64,000 bases of DNA from Oceanospirillum multiglobuliferum (GCF_900167095.1 NZ_FUXG01000003.1:28656-92655); one strand, 5' to 3'. Shown: positions 8,649-18,326, counted from the first letter of the stretch. The notes: generated by a model not told the origin, from the sequence alone. Numbers and translations are program-made.

Positions 8649-9650
8649 TCACTTATCTGCTTTATGGTCTTTTATTGTTGATTCAACTGGATCTGAAGAA
8701 CTGTCCGGTTCTAGCTGGCCTTTTGCTCTAACTTGCAAAGGCTTTTGGTCATCTGCTGGTTTGCTTTCTTCCGCAGAGGGCTTAGCCGCCGCTTCAGCCT
8801 CTTCTGTTGTGTCAGCGTCTTCACTAAAATCAAAATCTTTAGGATCTAACTCAAGGTCTTCCATTAACTTATCTTCTGCTTGTTGAAGAAAATACTCTTG
8901 GGCAGCTTTTCGCGCCTCTTCAACAAACTCATGATAAAGCGCAACATCTTGTAATGTCTTGATATTATTAAACAAAGTGTGTTCTTTTGACATTAAAGCA
9001 ATACGTCTGAACTTACGCGCCCGTAACCTAGCATTAAAGTGAACCAACGGATAAATACGGTGAATATAGCCTCGCTTACCCTCTGTTTGAACGATGTACT
9101 CAGTTACTTGGTTTTTTATTCTACGACGTTGAGTCAAAAGCTCAGGGTGTTTCCCCAAACCCGGTAGAAAGCGCATCATACCTGTGCCGTGGCTCAGCCA
9201 TAAAACAAAGGCGATACCACCAGAAATACCGCCTACCCAAGGGTGCACAAGGTTGAGTAAACTGCTGGCAAACAGAAAAACAGCAACGCCTAAACCAAAA
9301 AACCAGCCTAAACGTGCGCGCCGTGCTACTTCTACTTCAAAGTCTGAGGGGTATTCTGATAGCGACAACAGACCATAGTCTAGATTTTCTAACTCTTTAT
9401 AGAGCAGTTCGCGCTCTGCTTTTTGGCGTTCTTCCTCAGCTTTTTTGCGCTCTTCTAGTTTTTTTTCAGCCTGCTGTGCTTCCCATTGTGCTTTGATTTT
9501 CTGACGTTCCTCTTCAGCCTCCTGCTCAGCTAACTCTGCAGGCGTCAGCTTATGATGCTTTGGGTAAACCCCTGGCACTAAAGTGAACTCATTTTTTACT
9601 TTGGCAGGGGGTGTATCACCCTGATCTACCGAGCTTTTTTTATCATCCAT
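8649..9650 (-). CDS. Unknown membrane protein with charged coiled-coil arms
   Basis: A 333-residue protein I do not recognise. Residues ~38-95 are an unbroken Glu/Lys/Gln/Ala helix (AEQEAEEERQKIKAQWEAQQ), almost certainly a coiled coil. Two adjacent membrane segments follow at about 117-155 (GWFFGLGVAVFLFASSLLNL and WVGGISGGIAFVLWLSHG). A basic region RRRIKNQVTEYIVQTEGKRGYIHRIYPLVHFN and a mixed-charge helix come next. The tail from ~275 is acidic, low-complexity and Ser/Glu-rich. Both long arms are likely on the same side of the membrane. It is first in a minus-strand unit with the CoA-binding and HDOD genes. No enzyme motif is visible; a scaffolding role is only a guess. Confidence 0.6.
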   Translation of the reverse strand: MDDKKSSVDQGDTPPAKVKNEFTLVPGVYPKHHKLTPAELAEQEAEEERQKIKAQWEAQQAEKKLEERKKAEEERQKAERELLYKELENLDYGLLSLSEYPSDFEVEVARRARLGWFFGLGVAVFLFASSLLNLVHPWVGGISGGIAFVLWLSHGTGMMRFLPGLGKHPELLTQRRRIKNQVTEYIVQTEGKRGYIHRIYPLVHFNARLRARKFRRIALMSKEHTLFNNIKTLQDVALYHEFVEEARKAAQEYFLQQAEDKLMEDLELDPKDFDFSEDADTTEEAEAAAKPSAEESKPADDQKPLQVRAKGQLEPDSSSDPVESTIKDHKADK

Positions 9651-9897
9651 TTTTCTACACTGAGCTTAAGTGGCGACCATTATTGGTGAGGTATAAAACA
9701 ATATTAGCTTTTTTTCCGCTTTAAAAGCTGTTTCAAGCTGTAACGACATGCATTTTTTTTATAATCATAACTTCAAATGCCGTATGTAGTGTGATCTGTG
9801 AATCATTTTGATTGGTGTTTTAGGGTAATCAAGCCATCATAACAGCTCTTGCGTCAGGGCTTCACTTTGTTACAAAGCCCTATATTTAGGAACAGCT

Positions 9898-10317
9898 GTG
9901 CTCAGTTACTTATCATTGTTTTTTTCCGCCTTGCTATCGGCTACGTTGCTGCCCGGTTCATCTGAGGCTCTGCTACTTATTTTATTGCAAGACGAACAGG
10001 CTAATCTCTATCTACTTTGGGCAATGGCAAGCTTTGGCAATGTTCTAGGCTCAATCATCAACTGGAGTTTAGGTCGATTTGGCTATCACTGGCGTCACCA
10101 TAAATGGTTTCCAGTGTCGGCGCAGGCTTTAGAGAGCGCTGCGGTAAAATATCAACGCTGGGGCAAGGCTTCTCTGTTACTGGCGTGGGTGCCCATTATT
10201 GGAGATCCGCTGACTTTAATTGCAGGCTTTTTAAAAACCCCCTTTTTGCACTTTGTTATCTTGGTCGCTTTGGGTAAAAGCCTGAGATACGCGCTCTTAA
10301 TATGGTTGTTGGCTTAA
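9898..10317 (+). CDS. YqaA-type DedA-family membrane protein
   Basis: A 139-residue hydrophobic protein matching the short YqaA branch of the DedA/SNARE-associated (VTT) family: LFFSALLSATLLPGSSEALLL at the start, GNVLGSIINWSLGR (residues ~50-63) and RWGKASLLLAWVPIIGDPLTLIAG (about 97-120). DedA relatives are lipid or membrane-homeostasis transporters; the short forms are uncharacterised. The start is GTG at 9898, preceded by AGGAA at 5-base spacing. A 7-bp hairpin (9856-9881) sits just upstream of the ribosome-binding site and could influence translation. About 150 bases separate it from the next gene. Confidence 0.82.
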   Translation: MLSYLSLFFSALLSATLLPGSSEALLLILLQDEQANLYLLWAMASFGNVLGSIINWSLGRFGYHWRHHKWFPVSAQALESAAVKYQRWGKASLLLAWVPIIGDPLTLIAGFLKTPFLHFVILVALGKSLRYALLIWLLA

Positions 10318-10473
10318 ATATTAGCCTCTGAGTTGTCATAGGCTAGATTGTTGGCTCTAGATATATTTTCTCTTATCCCCTACATGTTATTCTTAGCGTT
10401 GAGAGTTTTGTTTGAGTGCTTGGTTTAGTCTGCAAGCTGAACAAATCCGTTCATATAGTAGAGTACAGTGTGC

Positions 10474-13332
10474 ATGAAGCTAAAGGTTAACGCCCAAAGT
10501 TTACCTAAACTGCAAATGGTCGGTATGGTCAGTTTTGTCTTGCTATTCACCCTGCTGTTGGGTGGTTATTTTTTATACGAACAGAGCCAGCACCGTGACT
10601 TTCAACTGGAGACTTTAAAAAAAGAGATTCTCCTTCAACAAGAGGCATTGCTTGAGTCCGAGTTAAATGCTTCTGTCAGTTATACGCACTATATGCGTAC
10701 TCGTACCGAGGAAATATTAAAGCGAGAGTCTAAGGTACATGTTGATCAGGCTATTGCCATTGCGCAGTCTATTTACGATCAGCAAAAAGGGCGTATCCCC
10801 AATTCTGAAATTAAGGCTCTAATTCGAGAGGCTCTGCGAGATATTCGTTTTTTTGCAGGGCGAGGTTATCTCTTTATTGATGACCTTGACGGCCTTTGTA
10901 TTTTATTACCAACTGCCCCACATATTGAAGGTCGCTCCTTGCTTAACAATAAGGACGATACGGGGCATTACATCATGAGAGGATTGATTGAGGCGGTCAG
11001 TAATCCTGAGCAGGCTGGTTTTTCTCGTTATCGCTGGTATGCACCTGATGATAACAAGGTAATGCGTGACAAGATCGCCTATGTTCGGCTATTTGAACCC
11101 TTTCAATGGATAATAGGTACAGGGGATTACTTATACCAAATTGAGAATGACCTAAAGACGGAAACTTTAAGGCGTTTAGAGCGTTTTCGCTTTGGTGATA
11201 ACGGTTACATTGCTATTGTTGATTTTAATGGCCAAGTATTGGTTAATCCCATTTTGCCTTCTATCCCCGATACCTCTCTAAAACAAACACTCAAACAGAA
11301 AAGTCTTGAATTAATATTGGAAAAGGCTAAATCAGGCGGCGGTGCCATCAGTTATGATTGGTTTTATCCTGATGGCCGTGGTCCTGTTATCAAAAGGGCA
11401 TTGGTTAAAGTGGTGCCTGAATGGGAGTGGGTCTTAGTTGCAGGACTTTACCCTGATGATTTAACTCCTCTTCTAGATCGGCACCGTGACATGCTAGATA
11501 AGCAGTGGGTTAGAAGTTTAAAAACACTCTTGCTGGTACTGTCCCTGTCGAGTATTTCCGCGTTGATTTTAGCGCTGATCTTTTCTGGTTGGTTGAAAAG
11601 CCTATTCCGACGCTATCAGGCAGATATTGACCGTCAGCAAGCAGAGCTCACTGATAATGCTCAAGCATTAGAACTTGCAGCACAGGTTTTCCAGAGTGCA
11701 ACTGAAGGGATTGTCATTTCTGACCCCCATAATCATATCTTAGCCGTCAACCCTGCGTTCACTGAAATCACAGGTTACACAGAGGCAGAGGCGATTGGTC
11801 GTGATCCCTCTTTTATGGCATCAGGTAATCATTCTGATTTATTTTACGCCAGTATGTGGCAAGCACTTTCTGAAAAAGGTCATTGGCAAGGAGAGGTCTG
11901 GAATCGGCGTAAAGATGGCGTTTTGTTCCCTGAGTGGCTTTCCATCAGCATGGTCAAAAAAGAAGATGGCCAAGTCAAAAACTATGTCGCAACACTGTCT
12001 GATATTAGCGTTCGCAAAGAAAGTGAAGAGCGCCTACGCTATTTAGCTGAATATGACTCTTTAACAGACTTGCCCAACCGCCGTTTATTAGCAGAGCGCA
12101 CAACACAAATGCTGCATGTGGCAGAGCATAACCGACAGCAGTTGGCGTTACTTTTTGTTGATTTGGATCGCTTTAAAAATGTTAATGATTCTTTAGGCCA
12201 TGATATTGGTGACCAACTGCTCTGTGAAGTTGCCAAGCGTTTGACCACAGCCGTACGCGGTAATGATACTGTCAGTCGTGTGGGTGGCGATGAGTTTGTG
12301 ATTCTGTGCCCTGAGATCACTCAGCCTGAGCAAGCGGCTGCTATTGCCAGTCGCATCTTGACCGATATTGCCATGAGTATTGAGCTACAAAGCCATCTGC
12401 TCACTGTAACCCCAAGTATCGGTATCGCGTTTTATCCACAAGATGGCGAAAATTTTGAGACCTTGTATCGCAATGCCGATGCCGCGCTTTATCACGCTAA
12501 GAACCAAGGTCGTGATCAATATCAGTTCTTCACCCATGAGATGAATGTTGCTGTCTCAGAAAGACTTTCTATGGAAAATGCCCTACGCCAAGGGATTCTG
12601 CGTGATGAGCTTAAACTGGCATATCAACCACAATATTGCATTGAAACAGGGCGTCTAAGAGGCGTTGAAGCTTTAGTCCGTTGGCAGCATCCTGAAAAAG
12701 GTTTGATAGGCCCAGATCAGTTTATCCCTCTAGCTGAAGAGTCAGGTTTGATTATTGCGCTGGGAGAGTGGGTGCTACGGGAAGCATGTTGTCAAGGGCA
12801 GCACTGGTTAAAGCAGGGTTATCCCACAATTGAAATTGCAGTCAATGTCTCAGCGCTTCAATTTAGAGAAGGCTTGGTCTCAATGGTCAGCAGAGTGCTG
12901 ACAGAGACTGAGTTTCCTCCGCAAAACCTTGTATTGGAGATGACTGAAAGCACATTGATGAGTGATGCTAATTGGGCGATTGAAACCTTGGATGAACTCA
13001 AGGCGCTTGGGGCTTGGATCTCCCTTGATGACTTTGGCACAGGCTATTCATCTTTGGCTTATTTGAAGCGCTTCCCTCTAGATAAGCTCAAAATTGACCG
13101 TGCTTTTGTACGTGATTTACCAGATGATGCCGAAGATGTCGCCATTACCTCGGCGATTATCAGCCTTGCGCGCAGTTTAAACTTACTGACAGTAGCGGAG
13201 GGTATTGAAACCCCCGAGCAGCTGGCATTTCTAAAACAGCAAGGCTGCCAGCTTGCACAGGGCTTTTTATTAGATCGTCCTCTGTGGGGACAAGACGTAG
13301 AGCAAAGGCTGCAACAAGCAATGCCAGACTAG
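10474..13332 (+). CDS. Membrane sensor with Cache, PAS, GGDEF and EAL domains
   Basis: A ~952-residue c-di-GMP enzyme. A membrane helix (about 17-38) is followed by a periplasmic Cache-type sensor to ~345 with the repeated FRFGDNGYIAIVD / FFAGRGYLFIDD pattern. A second helix (about 350-372), a PAS domain (~395-515), GGDEF (~525-690) and EAL (~700-950) follow. The active-site VGGDEF is intact, and an RGND inhibitory (I-site) motif lies five residues before it. EAL keeps EALVRW, DDFGTGYSSLAYL and KIDRAF, so both synthesis and hydrolysis look possible; which dominates is unknown. GTG at 10468 is an alternative start two codons earlier. Its stop overlaps that of the opposite-strand EAL gene. Confidence 0.9.
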   Translation: MKLKVNAQSLPKLQMVGMVSFVLLFTLLLGGYFLYEQSQHRDFQLETLKKEILLQQEALLESELNASVSYTHYMRTRTEEILKRESKVHVDQAIAIAQSIYDQQKGRIPNSEIKALIREALRDIRFFAGRGYLFIDDLDGLCILLPTAPHIEGRSLLNNKDDTGHYIMRGLIEAVSNPEQAGFSRYRWYAPDDNKVMRDKIAYVRLFEPFQWIIGTGDYLYQIENDLKTETLRRLERFRFGDNGYIAIVDFNGQVLVNPILPSIPDTSLKQTLKQKSLELILEKAKSGGGAISYDWFYPDGRGPVIKRALVKVVPEWEWVLVAGLYPDDLTPLLDRHRDMLDKQWVRSLKTLLLVLSLSSISALILALIFSGWLKSLFRRYQADIDRQQAELTDNAQALELAAQVFQSATEGIVISDPHNHILAVNPAFTEITGYTEAEAIGRDPSFMASGNHSDLFYASMWQALSEKGHWQGEVWNRRKDGVLFPEWLSISMVKKEDGQVKNYVATLSDISVRKESEERLRYLAEYDSLTDLPNRRLLAERTTQMLHVAEHNRQQLALLFVDLDRFKNVNDSLGHDIGDQLLCEVAKRLTTAVRGNDTVSRVGGDEFVILCPEITQPEQAAAIASRILTDIAMSIELQSHLLTVTPSIGIAFYPQDGENFETLYRNADAALYHAKNQGRDQYQFFTHEMNVAVSERLSMENALRQGILRDELKLAYQPQYCIETGRLRGVEALVRWQHPEKGLIGPDQFIPLAEESGLIIALGEWVLREACCQGQHWLKQGYPTIEIAVNVSALQFREGLVSMVSRVLTETEFPPQNLVLEMTESTLMSDANWAIETLDELKALGAWISLDDFGTGYSSLAYLKRFPLDKLKIDRAFVRDLPDDAEDVAITSAIISLARSLNLLTVAEGIETPEQLAFLKQQGCQLAQGFLLDRPLWGQDVEQRLQQAMPD

Positions 13333-15500
13333 TCAGGGCTATCAACAGGCATCAACAAAGCCATATCGAAGTGTTTGATATGATGTAAAAGATCAACCTC
13401 TGTCATAGGTTTTGCCAGTAAAAACCCCTGTCCTTCGTTGCAGCCTAGAGACTTTAATAGTGCGAGTTGGCGAGGGGTTTCAATGCCTTCGGCGGTAACG
13501 CTGAGTTGAAGGCTATGCGCCAACTGGGTGATTGCCCGCACAATATTGATATCGTTACTGTCTTGCTCTAGCTCTTTGACAAAAGCACGATCAATTTTGA
13601 GTGTGTTGACTGGAAGCCGCTTTAGATAGGCTAACGAAGAGTAGCCTGTGCCAAAGTCATCAATGGCAATTTTAATCCCTAAAGCACGCACTTTTTGTAA
13701 CTGCTCAATAGAGTATTCGACCTCTTCCAACATACTGGTTTCGGTCAGTTCTAGCTCTAAGTGTTCTGCGGGTAAGCCTGTCAGTGTTAAGCAACGTTCA
13801 ATCATTTCAACCAGTTTAGGCTGCTTCAACTGTCGAGCAGATAGGTTCACGGAGATCTCTAAATTATACCCCTGTTTAACCCACTGGCTTGCGTAATGAC
13901 AAGCACGCAACAATACCCACTCGCCAACAGAAGTGATTAAGCCCATCTCTTCTAATACAGGGATAAAGTCTGCGGGGGAGACCATCTTGCCATCACTACG
14001 CACCCAGCGTAATAACGCCTCAACACCTTTCACTTGGCCTGTTGTCAGATCTATTCTGGGCTGAAACACCAAATGAAACTCTTTGTGTAGCAGGGCTTGT
14101 CTAAGCTGATTTTCTAGGCGCACGCGGTTTTGTGTTTGAATCGTAAGGTCTTCAGTAAAAAAACCGAAACCTTGATCAGTGCTTTTACAACGGTGCATGG
14201 CGCTTTCGGCTTTGTTAATCAGTTCATCAAACTGGTCGCCATCAAAAGGGTATAATGTGATCCCCAAGCTTGCAGACATGAATAGCTCTGCTTGAGTGAG
14301 TGCAAAAGGGGGCATCATAATTTTTTGCAGCTGCTGCGCCATTTGTGCTGCTTGGTCAGGGGTTTGAATGCCTTCTGCCATCACTAAAAAAGCATCACTG
14401 CCTAGACGACCTACAAACTGTTTCCCCAGCTTCTCTTTTAAACGGTTGCTGACCAGCTTCAATAGCTGATCACCTGCAGCACGCCCCAAACTGTCATTAA
14501 TTCGGCTTAAGCGATCAAGATCTAACAAAAACAAAGCCATTGGGGTGCGACGACGTAAAAGCACATGCTGCTCAAACTGTTCTGCCAAACGCTGACGATT
14601 TGGAAGTCTTGTTAGAGGATCATAGCGGCGTAGATCATTTAAACGCTCTTCGCTGTTAAGCAACTCACTGATATCACGTCCAGTTGAAACAAAGTGACTG
14701 ATTTGGCCAAACTCATCTCGAATAGGGGTTATAGTTTTCTCTTCATGGAAGGTTTCACCGCAGCGACGGCGGTTGATAAAAGTACTGCGATAACTACGGC
14801 CTGAACGCAAGGTATGCCACATCTCACGGTAAAATTGAGCGTCGTGCTCGCCAGAACTGAGTATCCGAGGGTTTTGCCCCAGTACCTCAGCTTCGGTGTA
14901 ACCTGTTTGCTGTAAAAATGCAGGGTTGATGTACACAATTCGACCATGACTATCTGTCACCATGATCAAGTCTTCTGTTTGCTGCATCACTTGATGAAAA
15001 TGCACGGGCAAACGATTGGCCTGCTGATATTCGCTAATATCTTTGATGATCGCCTGTAATTGCCCATCAGCCTCTGGCATAGGTATCAATTGCAACTGTA
15101 CGGCGCGGCTTGTTTGGCTTTGCTGAGTGGTGCTAGGGTAATGCAATGTCAGCGCTAACTGAAATGCCTTATGATTGGCGCAGGCGTCCAACAGACTCTT
15201 TTGCTCTTCTAAAGCGAGTAGATCTAACAATGCCATTGCATCAGTTGAGGTTAGCAAGCGTTGAGCCGCTTGGTTGGCATAACCCACTTGTGCAGCACTA
15301 GACAGTAGAACAGTCGGAATGGGCAGTTGATCAACCATAGAGCGAAAGGTTGGTGCAACTGGGATCAGTTTGCGTTCAGCGGAGGACTCAGACTTAGATA
15401 AACTCATTAATCTTTTTAAAACTCTTCGCGGCAAAAGCAGTGCCAAAAAACTATAAATCCCTCCCTCCATTAATCCTGCGCATAAAATAACAGGGTTCAT
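13329..15500 (-). CDS. PAS-PAS-GGDEF(degenerate)-EAL protein, probable c-di-GMP phosphodiesterase
   Basis: A 723-residue protein. A short hydrophobic N-terminal stretch is followed by two PAS-like regions (~50-150 and ~165-285, the second with the clear FLQQTGYTEAEVLGQNPR). A GGDEF-like domain (~290-450) and an EAL domain (~460-715) come next. The cyclase active site reads GSDAF instead of GGDEF, and no RxxD inhibitory site precedes it, so cyclase activity is unlikely. EAL is well preserved (EALLRW, DDFGTGYSSLAYL, KIDRAFVKEL). It therefore most likely hydrolyses c-di-GMP, with the degenerate GGDEF as a possible GTP sensor. A downstream ATG at residue 32 (MSLSKSES) is an alternative start. It is convergent with the bifunctional-type gene at 10474. 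Confidence 0.88.
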   Translation of the reverse strand: MNPVILCAGLMEGGIYSFLALLLPRRVLKRLMSLSKSESSAERKLIPVAPTFRSMVDQLPIPTVLLSSAAQVGYANQAAQRLLTSTDAMALLDLLALEEQKSLLDACANHKAFQLALTLHYPSTTQQSQTSRAVQLQLIPMPEADGQLQAIIKDISEYQQANRLPVHFHQVMQQTEDLIMVTDSHGRIVYINPAFLQQTGYTEAEVLGQNPRILSSGEHDAQFYREMWHTLRSGRSYRSTFINRRRCGETFHEEKTITPIRDEFGQISHFVSTGRDISELLNSEERLNDLRRYDPLTRLPNRQRLAEQFEQHVLLRRRTPMALFLLDLDRLSRINDSLGRAAGDQLLKLVSNRLKEKLGKQFVGRLGSDAFLVMAEGIQTPDQAAQMAQQLQKIMMPPFALTQAELFMSASLGITLYPFDGDQFDELINKAESAMHRCKSTDQGFGFFTEDLTIQTQNRVRLENQLRQALLHKEFHLVFQPRIDLTTGQVKGVEALLRWVRSDGKMVSPADFIPVLEEMGLITSVGEWVLLRACHYASQWVKQGYNLEISVNLSARQLKQPKLVEMIERCLTLTGLPAEHLELELTETSMLEEVEYSIEQLQKVRALGIKIAIDDFGTGYSSLAYLKRLPVNTLKIDRAFVKELEQDSNDINIVRAITQLAHSLQLSVTAEGIETPRQLALLKSLGCNEGQGFLLAKPMTEVDLLHHIKHFDMALLMPVDSPD

Positions 15501-15590
15501 GTCAGTGTCATAGAGTCTTGATACAGGTATTTCAAAGCCCTGTTTTTTTCTTAATTAGATTTTGGCATATCTCAGAGGGGAATACCTAAG

Positions 15591-17063
15591 ATGAACCCTA
15601 TTCGATCAGTGAAAGTTGCTATTGTTGGCGCAGGTATAGCGGGATTGTCAGCGTTAAAAATCGTCAAGCAGTTTACGGATGATTTTGTTGTAATAGACCA
15701 AGGGCCGCTTGGTACAACAAGCGCTAGATCTGGTTGCATGCCCTCTAAAGCGCTTACAGAAGCCGCTAATGTTTTTCATAACCGTCACTTTTTACCTGAG
15801 CTAGGTATCAGCGGTACTCGTCAACTACAAATAGAGCCGAAAGAGGTGCTCAAACGAGTTAGGTTGCTACGAGATCGCTTTATATACAGTCCTACACATG
15901 CGGTACAGCAACTCGGTGATCGTTTTATTCTGGGGCAGGCAAGCTTTGTCACTACAGCGCCCAACAAACCCTTGAACATATCGGTTGGCAGCCAGCAGAT
16001 TTATGCTGAAAAAGTGATTATCGCGACTGGCTCAACGCCTATTGTCCCCATTCGTTGGCAGCGTTTTGGCAATCGTATATTGACCAGCGAGACATTGTTT
16101 GAACAGGAAACACTGCCAGACAATATCGTAGTTGTTGGCTTAGGTCGTATAGGTCTAGAGCTGGGTTTGGCGTTGTCTCGTCTTGGTTCACAGGTTACAG
16201 GTATTGAAGCCAGCGAATGTATCGGCGGTATTTCTGACCCTGAGATACAGTACTGGGCTCAGGAGATGTTCAGTACCGAACTGACCATGTATACAGGCAA
16301 AGAAGCCGATCTGTTTGAAGAGGCGGATCAACTGGTTGTGCAATTAACAGGGACAAGTACTCGAATAGAACCCGTTGAAAAAGTTTTAGTCGCAATGGGA
16401 CGAAAACCTGCACTGGACGCACTTAACCTGCATCACATAGGTATTGAATTTAACTCTCAAGGCTTACCCATAATTAATCCCGATACTTTAGAGGCTTGTA
16501 TCCCAAACTGCACAAATAGTGGGATTTATATTGTTGGTGATGCCAATGGACAGCGCGCATTGAGTCATGAGTCTGCGGACGAGGGGCGAATTGCAGCCTT
16601 CCATGCACTAGCTCAATATCGGAGCCACGGCCAGAATAACCATAACGCGCAGTATCAGCGGCGAGTACCCATTCATATCACCTTTACCGACCCGCAGATC
16701 GCCTACTTTGGCCTGCGTTATGAGCAGCTTGACCTTGAGCGTACAGCGATAGGGAGCGCTGATTTTAGCTTTCAAAGCCGCGCATTAATCATGGGCTGTA
16801 ATAAAGGCTTAGTGCGTTTATATGCCGATAGGCAAACAAGGTGTTTATTGGGTGGAGAGATGTTAGTACCAAGAGCGGAACACTTTGCGTTCGAGCTGGC
16901 CTGTTGTGTCCACAATAAAATGACCATTGATGAAATCGCGCATTTACCGTTCTATCATCCCACGATGGAAGAGGGGCTGCGCACTGCACTTTATGCCTTA
17001 AGTACAGACTTAGGAGAGACCAAGCCTGAACAATTTTTGGGTTTACAGGCTGTTTTTGACTAA
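15591..17063 (+). CDS. Dihydrolipoamide-dehydrogenase-like flavoprotein lacking one redox cysteine
   Basis: A 490-residue class I pyridine nucleotide-disulfide oxidoreductase by fold. It has the FAD motif GAGIAG (residues 13-18), an NAD(P) Rossmann domain with VGLGRIGLELG (~182-192), an IVGDANG FAD loop (~317) and a C-terminal dimerisation domain with HPTMEEG, which keeps the catalytic His-Glu pair. The redox disulfide that should read CxxxxC is SARSGC: Ser44 and Cys49. The codon is AGC, so this is not a reading artefact at protein level. A normal dithiol cycle is thus not expected; it may act as an NAD(P)H oxidase, transhydrogenase or diaphorase. It is monocistronic, divergent from the EAL gene. 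Confidence 0.82.
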   Translation: MNPIRSVKVAIVGAGIAGLSALKIVKQFTDDFVVIDQGPLGTTSARSGCMPSKALTEAANVFHNRHFLPELGISGTRQLQIEPKEVLKRVRLLRDRFIYSPTHAVQQLGDRFILGQASFVTTAPNKPLNISVGSQQIYAEKVIIATGSTPIVPIRWQRFGNRILTSETLFEQETLPDNIVVVGLGRIGLELGLALSRLGSQVTGIEASECIGGISDPEIQYWAQEMFSTELTMYTGKEADLFEEADQLVVQLTGTSTRIEPVEKVLVAMGRKPALDALNLHHIGIEFNSQGLPIINPDTLEACIPNCTNSGIYIVGDANGQRALSHESADEGRIAAFHALAQYRSHGQNNHNAQYQRRVPIHITFTDPQIAYFGLRYEQLDLERTAIGSADFSFQSRALIMGCNKGLVRLYADRQTRCLLGGEMLVPRAEHFAFELACCVHNKMTIDEIAHLPFYHPTMEEGLRTALYALSTDLGETKPEQFLGLQAVFD

Positions 17064-17090
17064 AACATATAGCGGCAAAATGCTAAACAT

Positions 17091-17118
17091 AAAAAAGGGT
17101 GCATCACTGCACCCCTTA
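17091..17118 (-). terminator. Intrinsic terminator of ispB
   Basis: AAGGGTGCA pairs with TGCACCCCTT around a 4-base loop. Read on the minus strand, the hairpin is followed by six T, so it mainly ends ispB. It may also serve the converging flavoprotein gene. Confidence 0.8.
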
Positions 17119-17139
17119 TAAAACTATTTAAAGACAAAC

Positions 17140-18111
17140 TTAATTCTTACGCTGTACCGCCAAATCAGCCAGATGTGCCAAACGTTCACGGTAGATCGAC
17201 TCTGGCAAGCAGGCCAAGCTGGCTTTTGCTTGATTCGCAAATTCAAGGGCCTTTTGTTCGGTGTACTCTAAAGCCCCTGTACGCTGCACAATCGCTAGCA
17301 CATCATTTAGATATTCCAAGCCACCTTTACGAATGGCGCTGCGAATCAGTTTAGCCTCATCCTCTGTGCCAACAGCCATAGCACGAATCAATGGTAGAGT
17401 GGCTTTACCTTCTGCAAGATCATCGCCCACGTTTTTACCCATAGTGACCGCATCGCCGTTGTAATCCAGCAAGTCATCTTGCATCTGAAACGCCAAACCA
17501 AGGTAGTTGCCATAGTCTGCCAGTGCTTGCTCTTGTTCAGCTGTTGCCCCTGACAAAATTGCTGCCGACTGAGTTGCAGCCTCAAACAGCATGGCGGTTT
17601 TGGCTTTAATCACCGTCATGTACTGCTCTTCAGTGATTTTAGGGTTGCGGATATTGGTCAGTTGTAACACTTCACCTTCTGCAATCACATTGGTGGCGTT
17701 GGCGTAGATCTTTAAAATCTTCATATCACCAATATTGACCATCAACTCAAAAGCACGGGTGTAAAGGAAATCACCCACCAACACGCTTGGCGCGTTGCCC
17801 CACTTGTTATTAGCTGTATCACGCCCCCGCCGCATATCAGACTCATCCACTACATCGTCGTGTAGCAAAGTAGCGGTATGAATAAACTCAACCAGTGCAG
17901 AAAGCGGTATACGTTCCGCTTTCTGACAATCAAAGGCGCGGCAAACCAGCAGCACCAACAGCGGACGCAAACGCTTACCACCACTGTCGACGATATACTC
18001 CGCAATCTTTTCAACCAAAGGCACACGAGAGTGCAGTTGTTCTAGGATGTTTTGGTTTAGAGCGGAAAAATCGTCCGCAACAATGTCATGAATCGCACTT
18101 TTTGGCTGCAT
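17140..18111 (-). CDS. ispB: Octaprenyl (polyprenyl) diphosphate synthase
   Basis: A 323-residue trans-prenyltransferase that builds the isoprenoid side chain of ubiquinone by adding isopentenyl diphosphate units to farnesyl diphosphate. Both Asp-rich substrate motifs are intact: DDVVDES near residue 83 and DDLLDYNGD near residue 211. GGKRLRPLLVLL (~43-54) and KTAMLFEAATQ also match the family. It lies on the opposite strand from rplU-rpmA, the usual gammaproteobacterial arrangement, but here an extra gene of unknown function sits between them. Chain length (C40 here by analogy; C45 in pseudomonads) cannot be judged by eye. Confidence 0.95.
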   Translation of the reverse strand: MQPKSAIHDIVADDFSALNQNILEQLHSRVPLVEKIAEYIVDSGGKRLRPLLVLLVCRAFDCQKAERIPLSALVEFIHTATLLHDDVVDESDMRRGRDTANNKWGNAPSVLVGDFLYTRAFELMVNIGDMKILKIYANATNVIAEGEVLQLTNIRNPKITEEQYMTVIKAKTAMLFEAATQSAAILSGATAEQEQALADYGNYLGLAFQMQDDLLDYNGDAVTMGKNVGDDLAEGKATLPLIRAMAVGTEDEAKLIRSAIRKGGLEYLNDVLAIVQRTGALEYTEQKALEFANQAKASLACLPESIYRERLAHLADLAVQRKN

Positions 18112-18326
18112 GTTGACTGCTTTTAACTGATAGATGGCATAAAAATAAGAGCTGGAATGCTATTGGGCGTTGCCGTAGGTGTCAAGCTGGAGGCGGGTTT
18201 GAAAGGCTTTTTATTGCCGGATTAGGTCAGGTATTAGGGTCTCAACAGTATGCTGATACCCTATTAATATTGATGCGACACTTATCTAAGGCTGTCGAAA
18301 TACAGGCTGCTTTAAAATTGTCCGTC

